Origin: an uncultured bacterium
GTDB taxonomy: Bacteria > Bacteroidota > Bacteroidia > Bacteroidales > Bacteroidaceae
NCBI GenBank assembly: GCA_905215555.1
Contig: CAJMQU010000002.1
Coordinates: 124,001 to 188,000 of the forward strand
Length of the DNA stretch: 64,000 bases
Direction of reading: 5' to 3'
Shown here: positions 34,542 through 43,650 of the stretch, piece by piece
Layout of the letters: the number at the start of each line of letters is the position of its first letter
How positions within the stretch are numbered: the first letter of the stretch is position 1
Program-made: the position numbers and the translations under genes
The notes under the pieces: model-generated
The model's input: the letters and a program-made list of their open reading frames with translations, nothing else
Told to the model about the DNA's origin: nothing
The model's database searches: none

Positions 34542-37295
34542 ATGAAACGATACCTGATGACATTCTTGGTCGCAATTATGGCTCTCTATTGTGCAGGAGC
34601 TGTTTTCCCTCCATCTTCTTCGGGCAATAGCCATGATATAGCTTCCTTGCATGTATGGGGTCCTTACTCAAAACGTTATGCCGGTATCTCGCACATACCC
34701 GATATGCGCAAAGGGATACGTTTTGACTTCTCGGTGATGCCCGGATACTATCGGAATCGCCAGTTGGTGCCACACGTCCTGTTCGAGTCATCCTACTATC
34801 CGTGGGAGATAAACCCGGAGATGACCCGCATCACCTACCGCTACGAACTGGAATGGAAAGACCGGGTTTATACGGATGTCACCTATTATATTTTGGATGA
34901 TAACCGTACGCTGGTCGGAATACGTTGTGTCAACCGTACAGGGACGCCACAAAATCTGGTCTTGAATCAGATGGCCTATATTGATTATCCTGAAACGCAA
35001 CCGCAAGTGGCGGCTACGGGCACATCCCGTCTGCAATGGTACAATGCCATCGATTATGTGGAGAATGCCCCCGTCCGTAAATCTCCTCAATACCGTTTGG
35101 TATATGACGGCTGGCAACGGAATGAAGAGCGGAGTGCCTCGTCACTCGATGGTTCCATTCTGGGAAGGGGCTTCGGCAGAAACGAGGGTGACCGGCTGGT
35201 TTATCGGGTAAATATCCTTCCGGGGCACGAGAACGGTGCCATAGGACTCCGATTTAAGGTAAAAGAAGGGGAAACCGCCGTGCTGCATCTGAAAGGACTG
35301 ACAGAACAGTCTGTGGAATTGAAGGGTACGGAAGAGTTCTCTTTCCTGTCCATTCCTTACCGTTGCGAAAAGGTAGGGGAATATAAACTGGAATTTATTT
35401 CCGCTTCCACCGTCGGCATCAGTCTGGATGGCTTCTTTGTGGGAGACAGTGATGAGATAAGTCATGTGAATATAACCCCTGCCCCCATTCCTTTCACTCC
35501 CGTGATGGAAGTGGGAGAGGGCGGGAAGGACTTCATCCTGAAATACAAGGATTGTGAGAACTTCTATGGTGTGGCTTGGAACTATCAGCATTCGGAGGTG
35601 CGCGAGATTTTGAATAGTGAATTGGAGTCTTTTTTTCGTAGGCGGGTGCACGATCATGTATCTTCGAGGCTGGTTGGCGACAGGAAGTGGCATTATGCAA
35701 ATGCCTTTTTGCGTCCCGTCGTGCTGGAACCGAATTCCGAACAAACCATTTACATGCTGGTGTGCAGCGGAGATAAAGAACTGGTGAAGCGTGAATTGTC
35801 CGGTTTCCATTCGGCGCCGGACAAGCTTATTGCACAGGCACAACCTGCGAAAGGCATGCATTCCAAAGACCGGATATTGCCTGCCGGAGAGAAATATCTC
35901 TTGGGAAACCGTCTGTTGCAAGCTTCACTTTTGTCGAATATAGTATATCCGGTTTATACTCAAAAAGAGTATATCCGGCACTTCACACCGGGAAAAAACT
36001 GGAATAGCCTCTATACCTGGGACTCCGGTTTCATAGCGTTGGGGCTGGTCGATGTAGATCCTGCCAAAGCTTTTGAATGTATCAAAGCTTACACCACTCC
36101 GGTGGGAAATGAATCGGCTTTCATCCAGCATGGTACCCCGTTGCCCATACAGATGTATGCTTACTTTGATTTATGGAATAACAGTCTGTCACGCGAATCA
36201 TTGGCATTCTTGTATCCCCGCCTGAAACAATATTTTGATTTCATGGTCGGAAACGATCCTTATTCCACTACCCGGATGCAAGGTTCCGGTTTGCTCCGTA
36301 CTTGGGATTATTTCTATAATTCCGGTGGATGGGACGATTATCCGCCCCAACATGCGTTGCATCGTACTAAATCACAAACTCGGTTTGTTACTCCTGTGGT
36401 GACTTCGGCTTATTATCTCCGTGCTGCGAAGATTCTGCGTCTGGCAGCTAAGGAGTTGGGACTGAAGAAAGACGTGAAGGAGTATGAGCGGGTAATCAAG
36501 CGACTGTCATACGCACTGCAAACTTATGCTTGGGACGAAGAAAGCGGATATTACGGATATATAGTCCATGATTCTTTGGGTAATGCGAAAGGCATTTTCC
36601 GGTATAAGGATCAGTCTAATTTCAATAAGGGATTGGATGGTGTAACCCCTCTGGTTGCCGGTATTTGTTCTTCTGCTCAGGTGGACAAGCTGACGGCTCA
36701 CTTATTCTCGCCTGGCGAGCTCTGGACTAAGGTGGGCATTTCAACGGTCGATCAGTCTGCTCCTTATTATCTGGAAGACGGCTATTGGAACGGGGCTGTC
36801 TGGTTTCCTCATCAATGGATGATGTGGAAAGCTCTTTTAGACTTGGGAAAAGGAGAAGAAGCTTATCGGGTGGCGCATACGGTACTGGATAATTGGGAGA
36901 AGGAGTGTGAAGAGAGTTATTTCACGTTTGAACACTTTATTATTTCCTCGGGAAGAGGGGCGGGATGGCACCAGTTTTCGGGGCTTTCGTCTCCTGTTCT
37001 GAATTGGTTTGCGGCTTATTATAGACCGGGTAAGGTCTCTACGGGATTCGAGGTCTGGATTACGAAAAGCGAATTCAGTGACGACTGTTCCGGATATAAG
37101 GCTGAGATCTCTTTTGATGATTCGACGAAACCACATGAACGTTGCATGGTTGTTTGTATGGATGCGGGACGTGAATATGCGGTGCGCTTTAATGGTAGCC
37201 CCGTTTCATTCAGGTCCGTTCATGCGGGAATGTTGGAAATCACTCTGCCTGCGACGAATAAAACAGGAGAACTTGTCGTCCAGGCTCTTGATTAG
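34542..37295 (+). CDS. Secreted clan-G-like (alpha/alpha)6 glycosidase of unknown family
   Basis: A 917-aa protein with a signal peptide (FLVAIMALYCAGAV). The N-terminal ~450 residues are beta-rich. The C-terminal half is an (alpha/alpha)6 barrel resembling trehalase, GH63 and mannosylglycerate hydrolases: NWNSLYTWDSGFIALGLVDV, GSGLLRTWDYFYNSGGWDDY, YYLEDGYWNGAVWFPHQWMM and EESYFTFEHFIISSGRGAGW. The Asp of WDSGF or GWDDY and Glu of YLEDG are candidate catalytic acids. The order of domains (beta super-sandwich then barrel) is that of an exo-glycosidase. I cannot assign it to a numbered family. A strong terminator follows. Confidence 0.65.
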   Translation: MKRYLMTFLVAIMALYCAGAVFPPSSSGNSHDIASLHVWGPYSKRYAGISHIPDMRKGIRFDFSVMPGYYRNRQLVPHVLFESSYYPWEINPEMTRITYRYELEWKDRVYTDVTYYILDDNRTLVGIRCVNRTGTPQNLVLNQMAYIDYPETQPQVAATGTSRLQWYNAIDYVENAPVRKSPQYRLVYDGWQRNEERSASSLDGSILGRGFGRNEGDRLVYRVNILPGHENGAIGLRFKVKEGETAVLHLKGLTEQSVELKGTEEFSFLSIPYRCEKVGEYKLEFISASTVGISLDGFFVGDSDEISHVNITPAPIPFTPVMEVGEGGKDFILKYKDCENFYGVAWNYQHSEVREILNSELESFFRRRVHDHVSSRLVGDRKWHYANAFLRPVVLEPNSEQTIYMLVCSGDKELVKRELSGFHSAPDKLIAQAQPAKGMHSKDRILPAGEKYLLGNRLLQASLLSNIVYPVYTQKEYIRHFTPGKNWNSLYTWDSGFIALGLVDVDPAKAFECIKAYTTPVGNESAFIQHGTPLPIQMYAYFDLWNNSLSRESLAFLYPRLKQYFDFMVGNDPYSTTRMQGSGLLRTWDYFYNSGGWDDYPPQHALHRTKSQTRFVTPVVTSAYYLRAAKILRLAAKELGLKKDVKEYERVIKRLSYALQTYAWDEESGYYGYIVHDSLGNAKGIFRYKDQSNFNKGLDGVTPLVAGICSSAQVDKLTAHLFSPGELWTKVGISTVDQSAPYYLEDGYWNGAVWFPHQWMMWKALLDLGKGEEAYRVAHTVLDNWEKECEESYFTFEHFIISSGRGAGWHQFSGLSSPVLNWFAAYYRPGKVSTGFEVWITKSEFSDDCSGYKAEISFDDSTKPHERCMVVCMDAGREYAVRFNGSPVSFRSVHAGMLEITLPATNKTGELVVQALD

Positions 37296-37345
37296 AACTT
37301 CTGCTGATAGAGACATCTTTTCTTTTATATTCGTTTTTTTAGAAT

Positions 37346-37376
37346 AAAGGCATATTCAGTTTGAGGATATGCCTTT
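37346..37376 (+). terminator. Rho-independent terminator before susC
   Basis: AAAGGCATAT (37346-37355) pairs with ATATGCCTTT (37367-37376), then GTTTTTTCTC. It isolates the upstream glycosidase string from the susC operon. Confidence 0.85.
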
Positions 37377-37621
37377 GTTTTTTCTCTAAAACTTTCTTAA
37401 TCGACTGATCTCGCAACTCACACTATGTGAATAAAATGACAGATGCGTCCCATAATTGAGATTATTGTGCCTATTGCCGTTTTAAACCCTTTTCGCGTGC
37501 AGTTTGGGACATTTTTTCTTTTTTTAGAGATAACTGTATTATCAATTATTTAATTGAATATCTACTTTTGTCTTGCTTTAAAGCCAAGAAAGTCTTTACT
37601 ATTTTTTTAAAATTTAATATT
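37377..37621 (+). promoter_or_regulatory. Control region of the susC operon
   Basis: No gene. It holds a TACTTTTG -7 box at 37563-37570 (expected start near 37577, leader about 45 nt) and a GTCCCA/TGGGAC inverted pair at 37447-37452 and 37505-37510, 53 to 110 bp upstream of the -7 box, in the range where an HTCS AraC domain would bind. No clear TTTG at -33, as expected for an activator-dependent promoter. Binding by the HTCS is inference. Confidence 0.5.
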
Positions 37622-40600
37622 ATGAAGCAGAAGATTTCAAAATTCTTTTCTGATGCAAGGATTAGGATGTTGCTACTATTCCTGATCTCTACAGTTTATG
37701 TTCAAGCTCAATCGGGCAGAATCGTTACGGGTGTCGTTAAAGATGCCACGGGCGAAACAGTTATTGGAGTAAACGTGACTGTAAAAGGTAATGCTGCATT
37801 GGGTACTATTACCGATTTGGACGGTAAGTATTCATTGAACGTTCCCGCACAAAAATCTACTTTAGTGTTTTCATTCATTGGTTACCAAACAATAGAAAAA
37901 ACGATTGACGCTAGCACAAGAACTTTGAATGTGACGTTGGTTGAAGATTCTAAGTTACTGGATGAGGTTGTTGTAGTTGGTTACGGTACGATGAAGAGAA
38001 AAGACGTAACAGGTGCTGTGGCACACATTGGTGACGAAGTAACTAAAAACAGAGCTGCAACAAATGCCCTGGACTTCCTGGTAGGTACAGTTCCCGGCGT
38101 GCATATTACACCTTCTACTGAAGCAGGTGGCGGTGCTTCCGGACTTTTGATTCGTGGAAAACAATCGTTGAAAGCTAGTACTTCTCCTTTGATTGTTCTG
38201 GATGGTGTAGTATTTTATGGTAACGTTGGAGATATTAATCCGAATGACATCGAAAGTATGGACATCCTGAAGGATGCCAGCTCCACTGCTATTTATGGTT
38301 CTAAGGGTTCGGCGGGTGTTATTCTTATTAATACAAAGAGAGGTACTTCTGAAAAACCTATTATTAATGTAAGCACAAAAATCGGTGTGTCGCAAGCGAC
38401 CTTTATGCCTGAGATGCCTACCGCTGAACAGTACATGCAGAGACGCTCCGATTATTATAAGACAATCGATTATTTCAAACCGGGAGAACAACAGAAAGGT
38501 TTAGGTTACTATGATAATCCCGACAATCTGCCTGAAGGAGTATCCCGTGATCAATGGGCTGCTTATGATCCTTCCTTCTCCGGTGATTACATTGAAACCT
38601 GGATGCAACGTTTGGAATTCAATCCTATCGAGGTTAACAACTATAAAGCCGGTAAATTCGTTGACTGGATGGATCTGGTTTATCAGAATGGTTTGAGACA
38701 GGACTATAACGCATCCGTTTCCGGTAAGACAGCAAGGACAAATTATTATGTATCATTGGGATATACCAATAATGATGGTATTGTTGTGGGCGACCAGTTC
38801 CGTGCTTCAAGATCACGTGTGAATTTAGATACTGAGATTACAAAATGGTTGAACATAGGTTTGAATGCGCAATTCGTTCATAAAGGTTCGGATGATATCA
38901 AGGCAGATACGGGTGCGGCTAAGGCAGCCAGTCCTTTTGGTGACGTTTATGAAGCTGATGGAAGCATCAAAGTCAGACCTTGGGATGACAACCGCGTTGC
39001 CAACCCGTTGCTGAATCGTTCAGTAGATGACAAATATTACAGAACACAAACCTTCAATTCAAGCGTGTATGGTAAGTTGACTCTTCCGTTCGGATTCACC
39101 TGGCAGACTACTTTCAACGTACGTTATGGTTGGAGAAAGGACTATTATTTCGATTCTGATATCAAACCGGGGGTAGTAGCCGGTGGTAAAGCAAAACGTG
39201 TGGACTACTCTGACTACGAGTGGAGTATTGATAATATGTTGAAATGGAACCGCACTTTTGCTAAAATACATAACTTTGATTTTACCTTTGTGTATACTGC
39301 TGAGAAATATCAGAATTGGCAAAGTACGGGAAACAATGAAGGTTTCCAACCGAACGGTGCGTTGAGTTATCATGGTATTCAGGCTGGTATTACTCCTACT
39401 GTCAGTGCAAACGACGAAATGCAGACCGGTAATGGTTTGCTGTGGCGTTTGAACTACTCTTTGATGGACCGCTATTTGCTGACAGGTTCTGTACGTCGTG
39501 ATGGCTTCTCTGCTTTCGGACAGAATAATCCTTTCGGTGTATTCTCTACTGTTGCAGCCGGATGGCGTATATCAGAAGAAAAGTTCCTGAAGGATGTGAA
39601 ATGGATTAATAACCTGAAGCTGCGTCTTTCCTGGGGACAGACCGGTAACCGCGACATCGGTCGTTATGCCGCTTTCTCAAGACTGACTATCACCAATGTT
39701 ATCCAGAATGGTGTAAACTATAAAGGTGTATATCCTTCAAGTTTGGCTAACAGAGACTTGAAATGGGAAACCACTACCGGTTTTAATCTCGGTGTTGACT
39801 TCGGATTGCTTAACAACAGATTGAGTGGTTCTGTAGAACTTTATAAGAATAAGACGAACGACTTGTTGATGGACCGTGCCATGCCGGAGATTTCAGGATA
39901 TGGTAAAATCGCTTCCAACCTGGGAGAGATTGCCAACCAAGGTGCTGAGTTGACTTTGTCAAGTATAAACGTGAACACCTCTAATGTACGTTGGGGTACT
40001 ACATTTACATATTCGACTAACAAGAATGAAATCAGACACTTGTATGGTGATATGATTGACGTGTTGGATGCAAATGGCAATGTCATCGGCCAGCGTGAAG
40101 ATGATGACGTACAGAACGGCTGGTATATCGGACATGCCATTGATGAGATATATGATTATAAGTGGATTGGCGTATGGCAACTGGGTGAAGAACTGGAAGC
40201 CGCAAAATATGGCAAGCAGCCGGGTGACCCGAGATTGCTGGATGTCAATAACGATGGTAAAATCAATGATGATGACAAACTTTGGTTGGGCTCAAAAACT
40301 CCGAAGCATCGTATGACATTGAGCAGTGACCTGAACCTGTTCAAATGCATCAACTTCTCTTTCGTGTTGCGTGGAGAATTCGGCTGGATGGATATCGATA
40401 ATCTGCCAAGAAATGAAACTAACCGCTTTTACAATACTTCAAATTCCGTTTGGACTGAGTATTGGACACCGTGGAATCCGAATGCCAAATATGCCCGTTT
40501 GGGTGCAAACATAGACAGCCCGGGGGTGAATATTTATGAGAAGAGAAACTACGTAAGAATGCAGAATGTGGCATTGTCTTATACATTTCCGAAGAAGCTG

Positions 40601-40744
40601 ATCAACAAGTTCATGATTGATAATCTGAGATTCAGTATCAATGTGGATAATGCATTCGTTATCTCTAAGTGGAGAACTTCTGATCCTTTGACAAAGGCCA
40701 TCACTCCACGTATCTGGACATTTGGTGTAGACATTACCTTATAA
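37622..40744 (+). CDS. SusC-family TonB-dependent outer-membrane oligosaccharide importer
   Basis: A 1040-aa outer-membrane barrel that imports oligosaccharides with its SusD lid, powered by TonB. I start it at ATG 37622 (MKQKISKFFSDARIRMLLLF); the longer frame starts with a TTG inside the -7 box, which cannot be transcribed. The order is signal peptide, carboxypeptidase-regulatory-like beta domain (GRIVTGVVKDATGETVIGVN), TonB-box-like LLDEVVVVGYGTMKRKDVTG, plug (GLLIRGKQSLKASTSPLIVL) and barrel ending in RIWTFGVDITL. There is no N-terminal STN domain, consistent with control by an HTCS rather than an anti-sigma/ECF pair. Confidence 0.95.
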   Translation: MKQKISKFFSDARIRMLLLFLISTVYVQAQSGRIVTGVVKDATGETVIGVNVTVKGNAALGTITDLDGKYSLNVPAQKSTLVFSFIGYQTIEKTIDASTRTLNVTLVEDSKLLDEVVVVGYGTMKRKDVTGAVAHIGDEVTKNRAATNALDFLVGTVPGVHITPSTEAGGGASGLLIRGKQSLKASTSPLIVLDGVVFYGNVGDINPNDIESMDILKDASSTAIYGSKGSAGVILINTKRGTSEKPIINVSTKIGVSQATFMPEMPTAEQYMQRRSDYYKTIDYFKPGEQQKGLGYYDNPDNLPEGVSRDQWAAYDPSFSGDYIETWMQRLEFNPIEVNNYKAGKFVDWMDLVYQNGLRQDYNASVSGKTARTNYYVSLGYTNNDGIVVGDQFRASRSRVNLDTEITKWLNIGLNAQFVHKGSDDIKADTGAAKAASPFGDVYEADGSIKVRPWDDNRVANPLLNRSVDDKYYRTQTFNSSVYGKLTLPFGFTWQTTFNVRYGWRKDYYFDSDIKPGVVAGGKAKRVDYSDYEWSIDNMLKWNRTFAKIHNFDFTFVYTAEKYQNWQSTGNNEGFQPNGALSYHGIQAGITPTVSANDEMQTGNGLLWRLNYSLMDRYLLTGSVRRDGFSAFGQNNPFGVFSTVAAGWRISEEKFLKDVKWINNLKLRLSWGQTGNRDIGRYAAFSRLTITNVIQNGVNYKGVYPSSLANRDLKWETTTGFNLGVDFGLLNNRLSGSVELYKNKTNDLLMDRAMPEISGYGKIASNLGEIANQGAELTLSSINVNTSNVRWGTTFTYSTNKNEIRHLYGDMIDVLDANGNVIGQREDDDVQNGWYIGHAIDEIYDYKWIGVWQLGEELEAAKYGKQPGDPRLLDVNNDGKINDDDKLWLGSKTPKHRMTLSSDLNLFKCINFSFVLRGEFGWMDIDNLPRNETNRFYNTSNSVWTEYWTPWNPNAKYARLGANIDSPGVNIYEKRNYVRMQNVALSYTFPKKLINKFMIDNLRFSINVDNAFVISKWRTSDPLTKAITPRIWTFGVDITL

Positions 40745-40778
40745 TCTGATAGAACGATAATTAAATAAAGATATTCAA

Positions 40779-42602
40779 ATGAAAACAAAGAAATATATAC
40801 TAAAAGGTCTGGCAACTTGCCTGATAGCTGCCGGTCTTTCTGCTTGTGTTGATCTTGAACCAAAGGCGATGTCGTTCCTGACGCCGGAAAACACTTTTGT
40901 GGATAAAGCAGGTTTGGAAACCATGCTTCGCCTCTGCCGTAAGCAGATGAATTTTGAATGGTTCGGAGATGCTTTCAACTCCGGAAACTGTGAAACCTAT
41001 TCTGTGTATGAATATGCCTGGTCTGACCTGGCTGTGATGGGAGGACCCGAAACGAAGGAAATCCATAATATGGTGACTCAGCTGACTCCTACTACCAATA
41101 TGTATCTACACTTGCGTTATTGGGTTTTCGGCTGGAACGGTATCAAGTATGCTAATACAGTCATCACCCGTGCTCCCGAAGCCGATGGTATGGCTTCGGA
41201 AGAAGACAGAAACGCTTGTCTTGCTGAAGGATATTTTCATCGTGCTTACTGGTATTATCTGCTGACTAACCAATTTGGAGATGTGCCTTGGATCGGAGAA
41301 GAAATCACCGGTGCAAAACTGGACTTTAATACTGTTTCCCGCAAGACAATTCTGGCTAATATCAAGAAAGATATGGAATATGCCGTACAATGGTTGCCTA
41401 AAGATGTGATCCGCGGTGCTGTGAGCAGAGCGGCAGGTGAACATCTATTGGCTAAGATATGCCTGGCCACGGGTGACTTCCAGCAGGCGGTAGACGCAAC
41501 AACCCGGTGTATTAACGATTATGGATTGCATCTGATGACCGAACGTTTCGGTATCAATTCGGACGATAAAAGCAAAGATGTCTATAATGACTTGTTCCAG
41601 GAAGAGAATATCAGTATTGTTGAGAATAAGGAAGGCATCATGATCGGTCAGGAAATCTATGGTCTGGATGGTTGTTCTTCTCCGAGTGGCTCAAAACGTA
41701 AACGTAACTTCGTGCCGCAGTGGCATGCCGGAAGTAAAGTGAAAACACCGGACGGAAAGAACGGAACTACAGATGCTTCGGGTATCTACGATGGATACGA
41801 ACAATTGGAAGAACTGGGTAGGGGGCTTGCCAAGATACGTCCTACCAACTATGCACAATATGAGTTGTGGAAAGATTGTGGTGACGATATGCGTCATAAC
41901 TCCAACAACTGGTATGATAAATCACGTATCAAATATAATTTGCCGGCTTCAAAAGGGGGTAGTGCCGCTTACTTCGGCCAACCGGTTGATCCTGCTTACT
42001 GTACGGATACCATGCGTTGTTACTTCTCTTTCCCGATTGTGAAAGTTCTGATTGATAAGGATGATCCGAATGCGGGAGGTAAAGTTCCTGTAGGCGGTTT
42101 TACCGACCAGTATATCTTTCGCCTTGCCGAGACTTATTTGAACAGAGCTGAGGCTTATTGGTGGTTGGGAAAGAATGATCTGGCTACCGAGGATGTGAAT
42201 ACAATCCGTCGCCGTGTGAATGCACCGGAGCTTTCATCTGTTACATTGGAGGACATTCTGGATGAAAGAGCCAGAGAACTGTTCCTGGAAGACCACCGTA
42301 AGACGGAGTTGACCCGTATCGCTTTCCTGAAAGCAGAAAAGGGCATAGATGGATATTCTCTTGATAATTTCTCTGAAAAGAACTGGTATTATGACCGTAT
42401 CATGGAGAAGAATAATTTCTTTGCAACGGAATACTATTATTCGACCAATGCCTTTATCATGAAGCCATATCATGTGTTGTGGCCTGTTCCGCGTAATGCC
42501 ATAGAATCCAACACTCAAGGTCGTATCAATCAGAACTACGGTTATGATGGTTATGAAGATAATATTCCTGTAGAAGAACTTGAAAAAAGATATAATAATT
42601 GA
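40779..42602 (+). CDS. SusD-family surface glycan-binding lipoprotein
   Basis: A 607-aa lipoprotein (LIAAGLSAC, lipidated Cys near residue 23, followed by the acidic V-D-L-E). The RagB/SusD fold is shown by TFVDKAGLETMLRLCRKQMN at the start, EGYFHRAYWYYLLTNQFGDV in the TPR core, and FRLAETYLNRAEAYWWLGKN with DEIRELFLE-type DERARELFLEDHRKTELTRI at the C-terminus. It forms the lid of the SusC channel encoded 34 bp upstream. No separate surface glycan-binding protein (SusE/F type) follows; GH43 enzymes come directly after. Confidence 0.95.
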   Translation: MKTKKYILKGLATCLIAAGLSACVDLEPKAMSFLTPENTFVDKAGLETMLRLCRKQMNFEWFGDAFNSGNCETYSVYEYAWSDLAVMGGPETKEIHNMVTQLTPTTNMYLHLRYWVFGWNGIKYANTVITRAPEADGMASEEDRNACLAEGYFHRAYWYYLLTNQFGDVPWIGEEITGAKLDFNTVSRKTILANIKKDMEYAVQWLPKDVIRGAVSRAAGEHLLAKICLATGDFQQAVDATTRCINDYGLHLMTERFGINSDDKSKDVYNDLFQEENISIVENKEGIMIGQEIYGLDGCSSPSGSKRKRNFVPQWHAGSKVKTPDGKNGTTDASGIYDGYEQLEELGRGLAKIRPTNYAQYELWKDCGDDMRHNSNNWYDKSRIKYNLPASKGGSAAYFGQPVDPAYCTDTMRCYFSFPIVKVLIDKDDPNAGGKVPVGGFTDQYIFRLAETYLNRAEAYWWLGKNDLATEDVNTIRRRVNAPELSSVTLEDILDERARELFLEDHRKTELTRIAFLKAEKGIDGYSLDNFSEKNWYYDRIMEKNNFFATEYYYSTNAFIMKPYHVLWPVPRNAIESNTQGRINQNYGYDGYEDNIPVEELEKRYNN

Positions 42603-42604
42603 TT

Positions 42605-43636
42605 ATGAGAAGTAAATATATATTGTTTGCCTTGGCTCTGACAGGAGCCTTGGCATCCTGTTCAGATGATGATAATAATAAAAAGCCGGTTTATAACAAC
42701 CCTTATTCAAACCCGCTGACTAACTACAGTGCGGCTGATCCGACAGTTTGGAAAGAAAATGATCATTCGTTCTATGTATATGCTACCAATACATCTGTAA
42801 TCCGTAAATCAACAGATTTGATTCATTGGACGGACGGTGGTAAGATGTTTGAAAAGAAGCCTTCGTTCGTTACTGAATCGGGTGCGGCTGTATGGGCTCC
42901 GGATATTGAGAAGATTGGAGATAAATACATTCTGTATTATGCCATGTCTGCAATGGGTAAACCTGCAAGTGCCGGTATCGGTATCGCTTCGGCTGATTCT
43001 CCCGAAGGCCCCTTCTCATTGGAGATATCTGTCGATGGAAAGGGCAAATTATTCACCTCGAATGAGATTAATGTAAGAAACTCCATCGACCCTTGTTTCT
43101 TCGAGGACAATGGACAGAAATGGTTGGTTTGGGGTAGTTTCAATGGTCTGTATGCAGTAAAATTGAATGCTGACGGAACGAGGGTATATCCCGACCTTGC
43201 AACAGCCAAGAAGGAAAGGGTGCAGGTTGCCGGTACTGCTTTTGAAGCACCTTACATTCATAAGCGTGGAGATTATTACTATATGTTTGCATCGGTTGGG
43301 TCATGCTGTAATTCCATGCTGAGTACTTACACTACCGTTGTAGGTCGTTCCACTTCGTTCTTAGGTCCGTATGTGAATAAGAACGGTGAATCGATGCTCG
43401 ATAATAAATATGAAGTTCTTATCAGAGCTAATGACCGTTTCGTAGGTCCTGGCCATAACTCAGAGATTGTGACGGATAGCGAAGGTAATGAGTGGATGCT
43501 GTATCATAGTTATGACAGACATACCCCCAGTAAGGGACGTTATCTGATGATCGATCGGATTGTGTGGGAGAATGATTGGCCAAGAATTGTGGGTGATAGT
43601 CCGTCTACGGAGGCAGAAGCTCCGGTTTGTAAATAG
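42605..43636 (+). CDS. GH43 lipoprotein, arabinanase-like
   Basis: A 343-aa lipoprotein (ALTGALASCSDDDNN). I start at ATG 42605, two bases after the susD stop, rather than the overlapping TTG at 42599. The five-bladed GH43 propeller has YSAADPTVWKENDHSFYVYA with the catalytic-base Asp, VRNSIDPCFFEDNGQKWLVW, and the arabinanase-like stretch FASVGSCCNSMLSTYTTVVG. It is next to susD and acidic after the Cys, so a cell-surface enzyme is likely. It is a clear relative of the next gene. Endo-arabinanase or another subfamily activity remains open. Confidence 0.85.
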   Translation: MRSKYILFALALTGALASCSDDDNNKKPVYNNPYSNPLTNYSAADPTVWKENDHSFYVYATNTSVIRKSTDLIHWTDGGKMFEKKPSFVTESGAAVWAPDIEKIGDKYILYYAMSAMGKPASAGIGIASADSPEGPFSLEISVDGKGKLFTSNEINVRNSIDPCFFEDNGQKWLVWGSFNGLYAVKLNADGTRVYPDLATAKKERVQVAGTAFEAPYIHKRGDYYYMFASVGSCCNSMLSTYTTVVGRSTSFLGPYVNKNGESMLDNKYEVLIRANDRFVGPGHNSEIVTDSEGNEWMLYHSYDRHTPSKGRYLMIDRIVWENDWPRIVGDSPSTEAEAPVCK

Positions 43637-43650
43637 TAATCAGTGAATAT

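Noticed and set aside
37568..37621. Longer N-terminus for SusC starting at TTG 37568
   Set aside because: The TTG lies inside the TACTTTTG -7 box (37563-37570), so it would not be transcribed. ATG 37622 gives a normal signal peptide.
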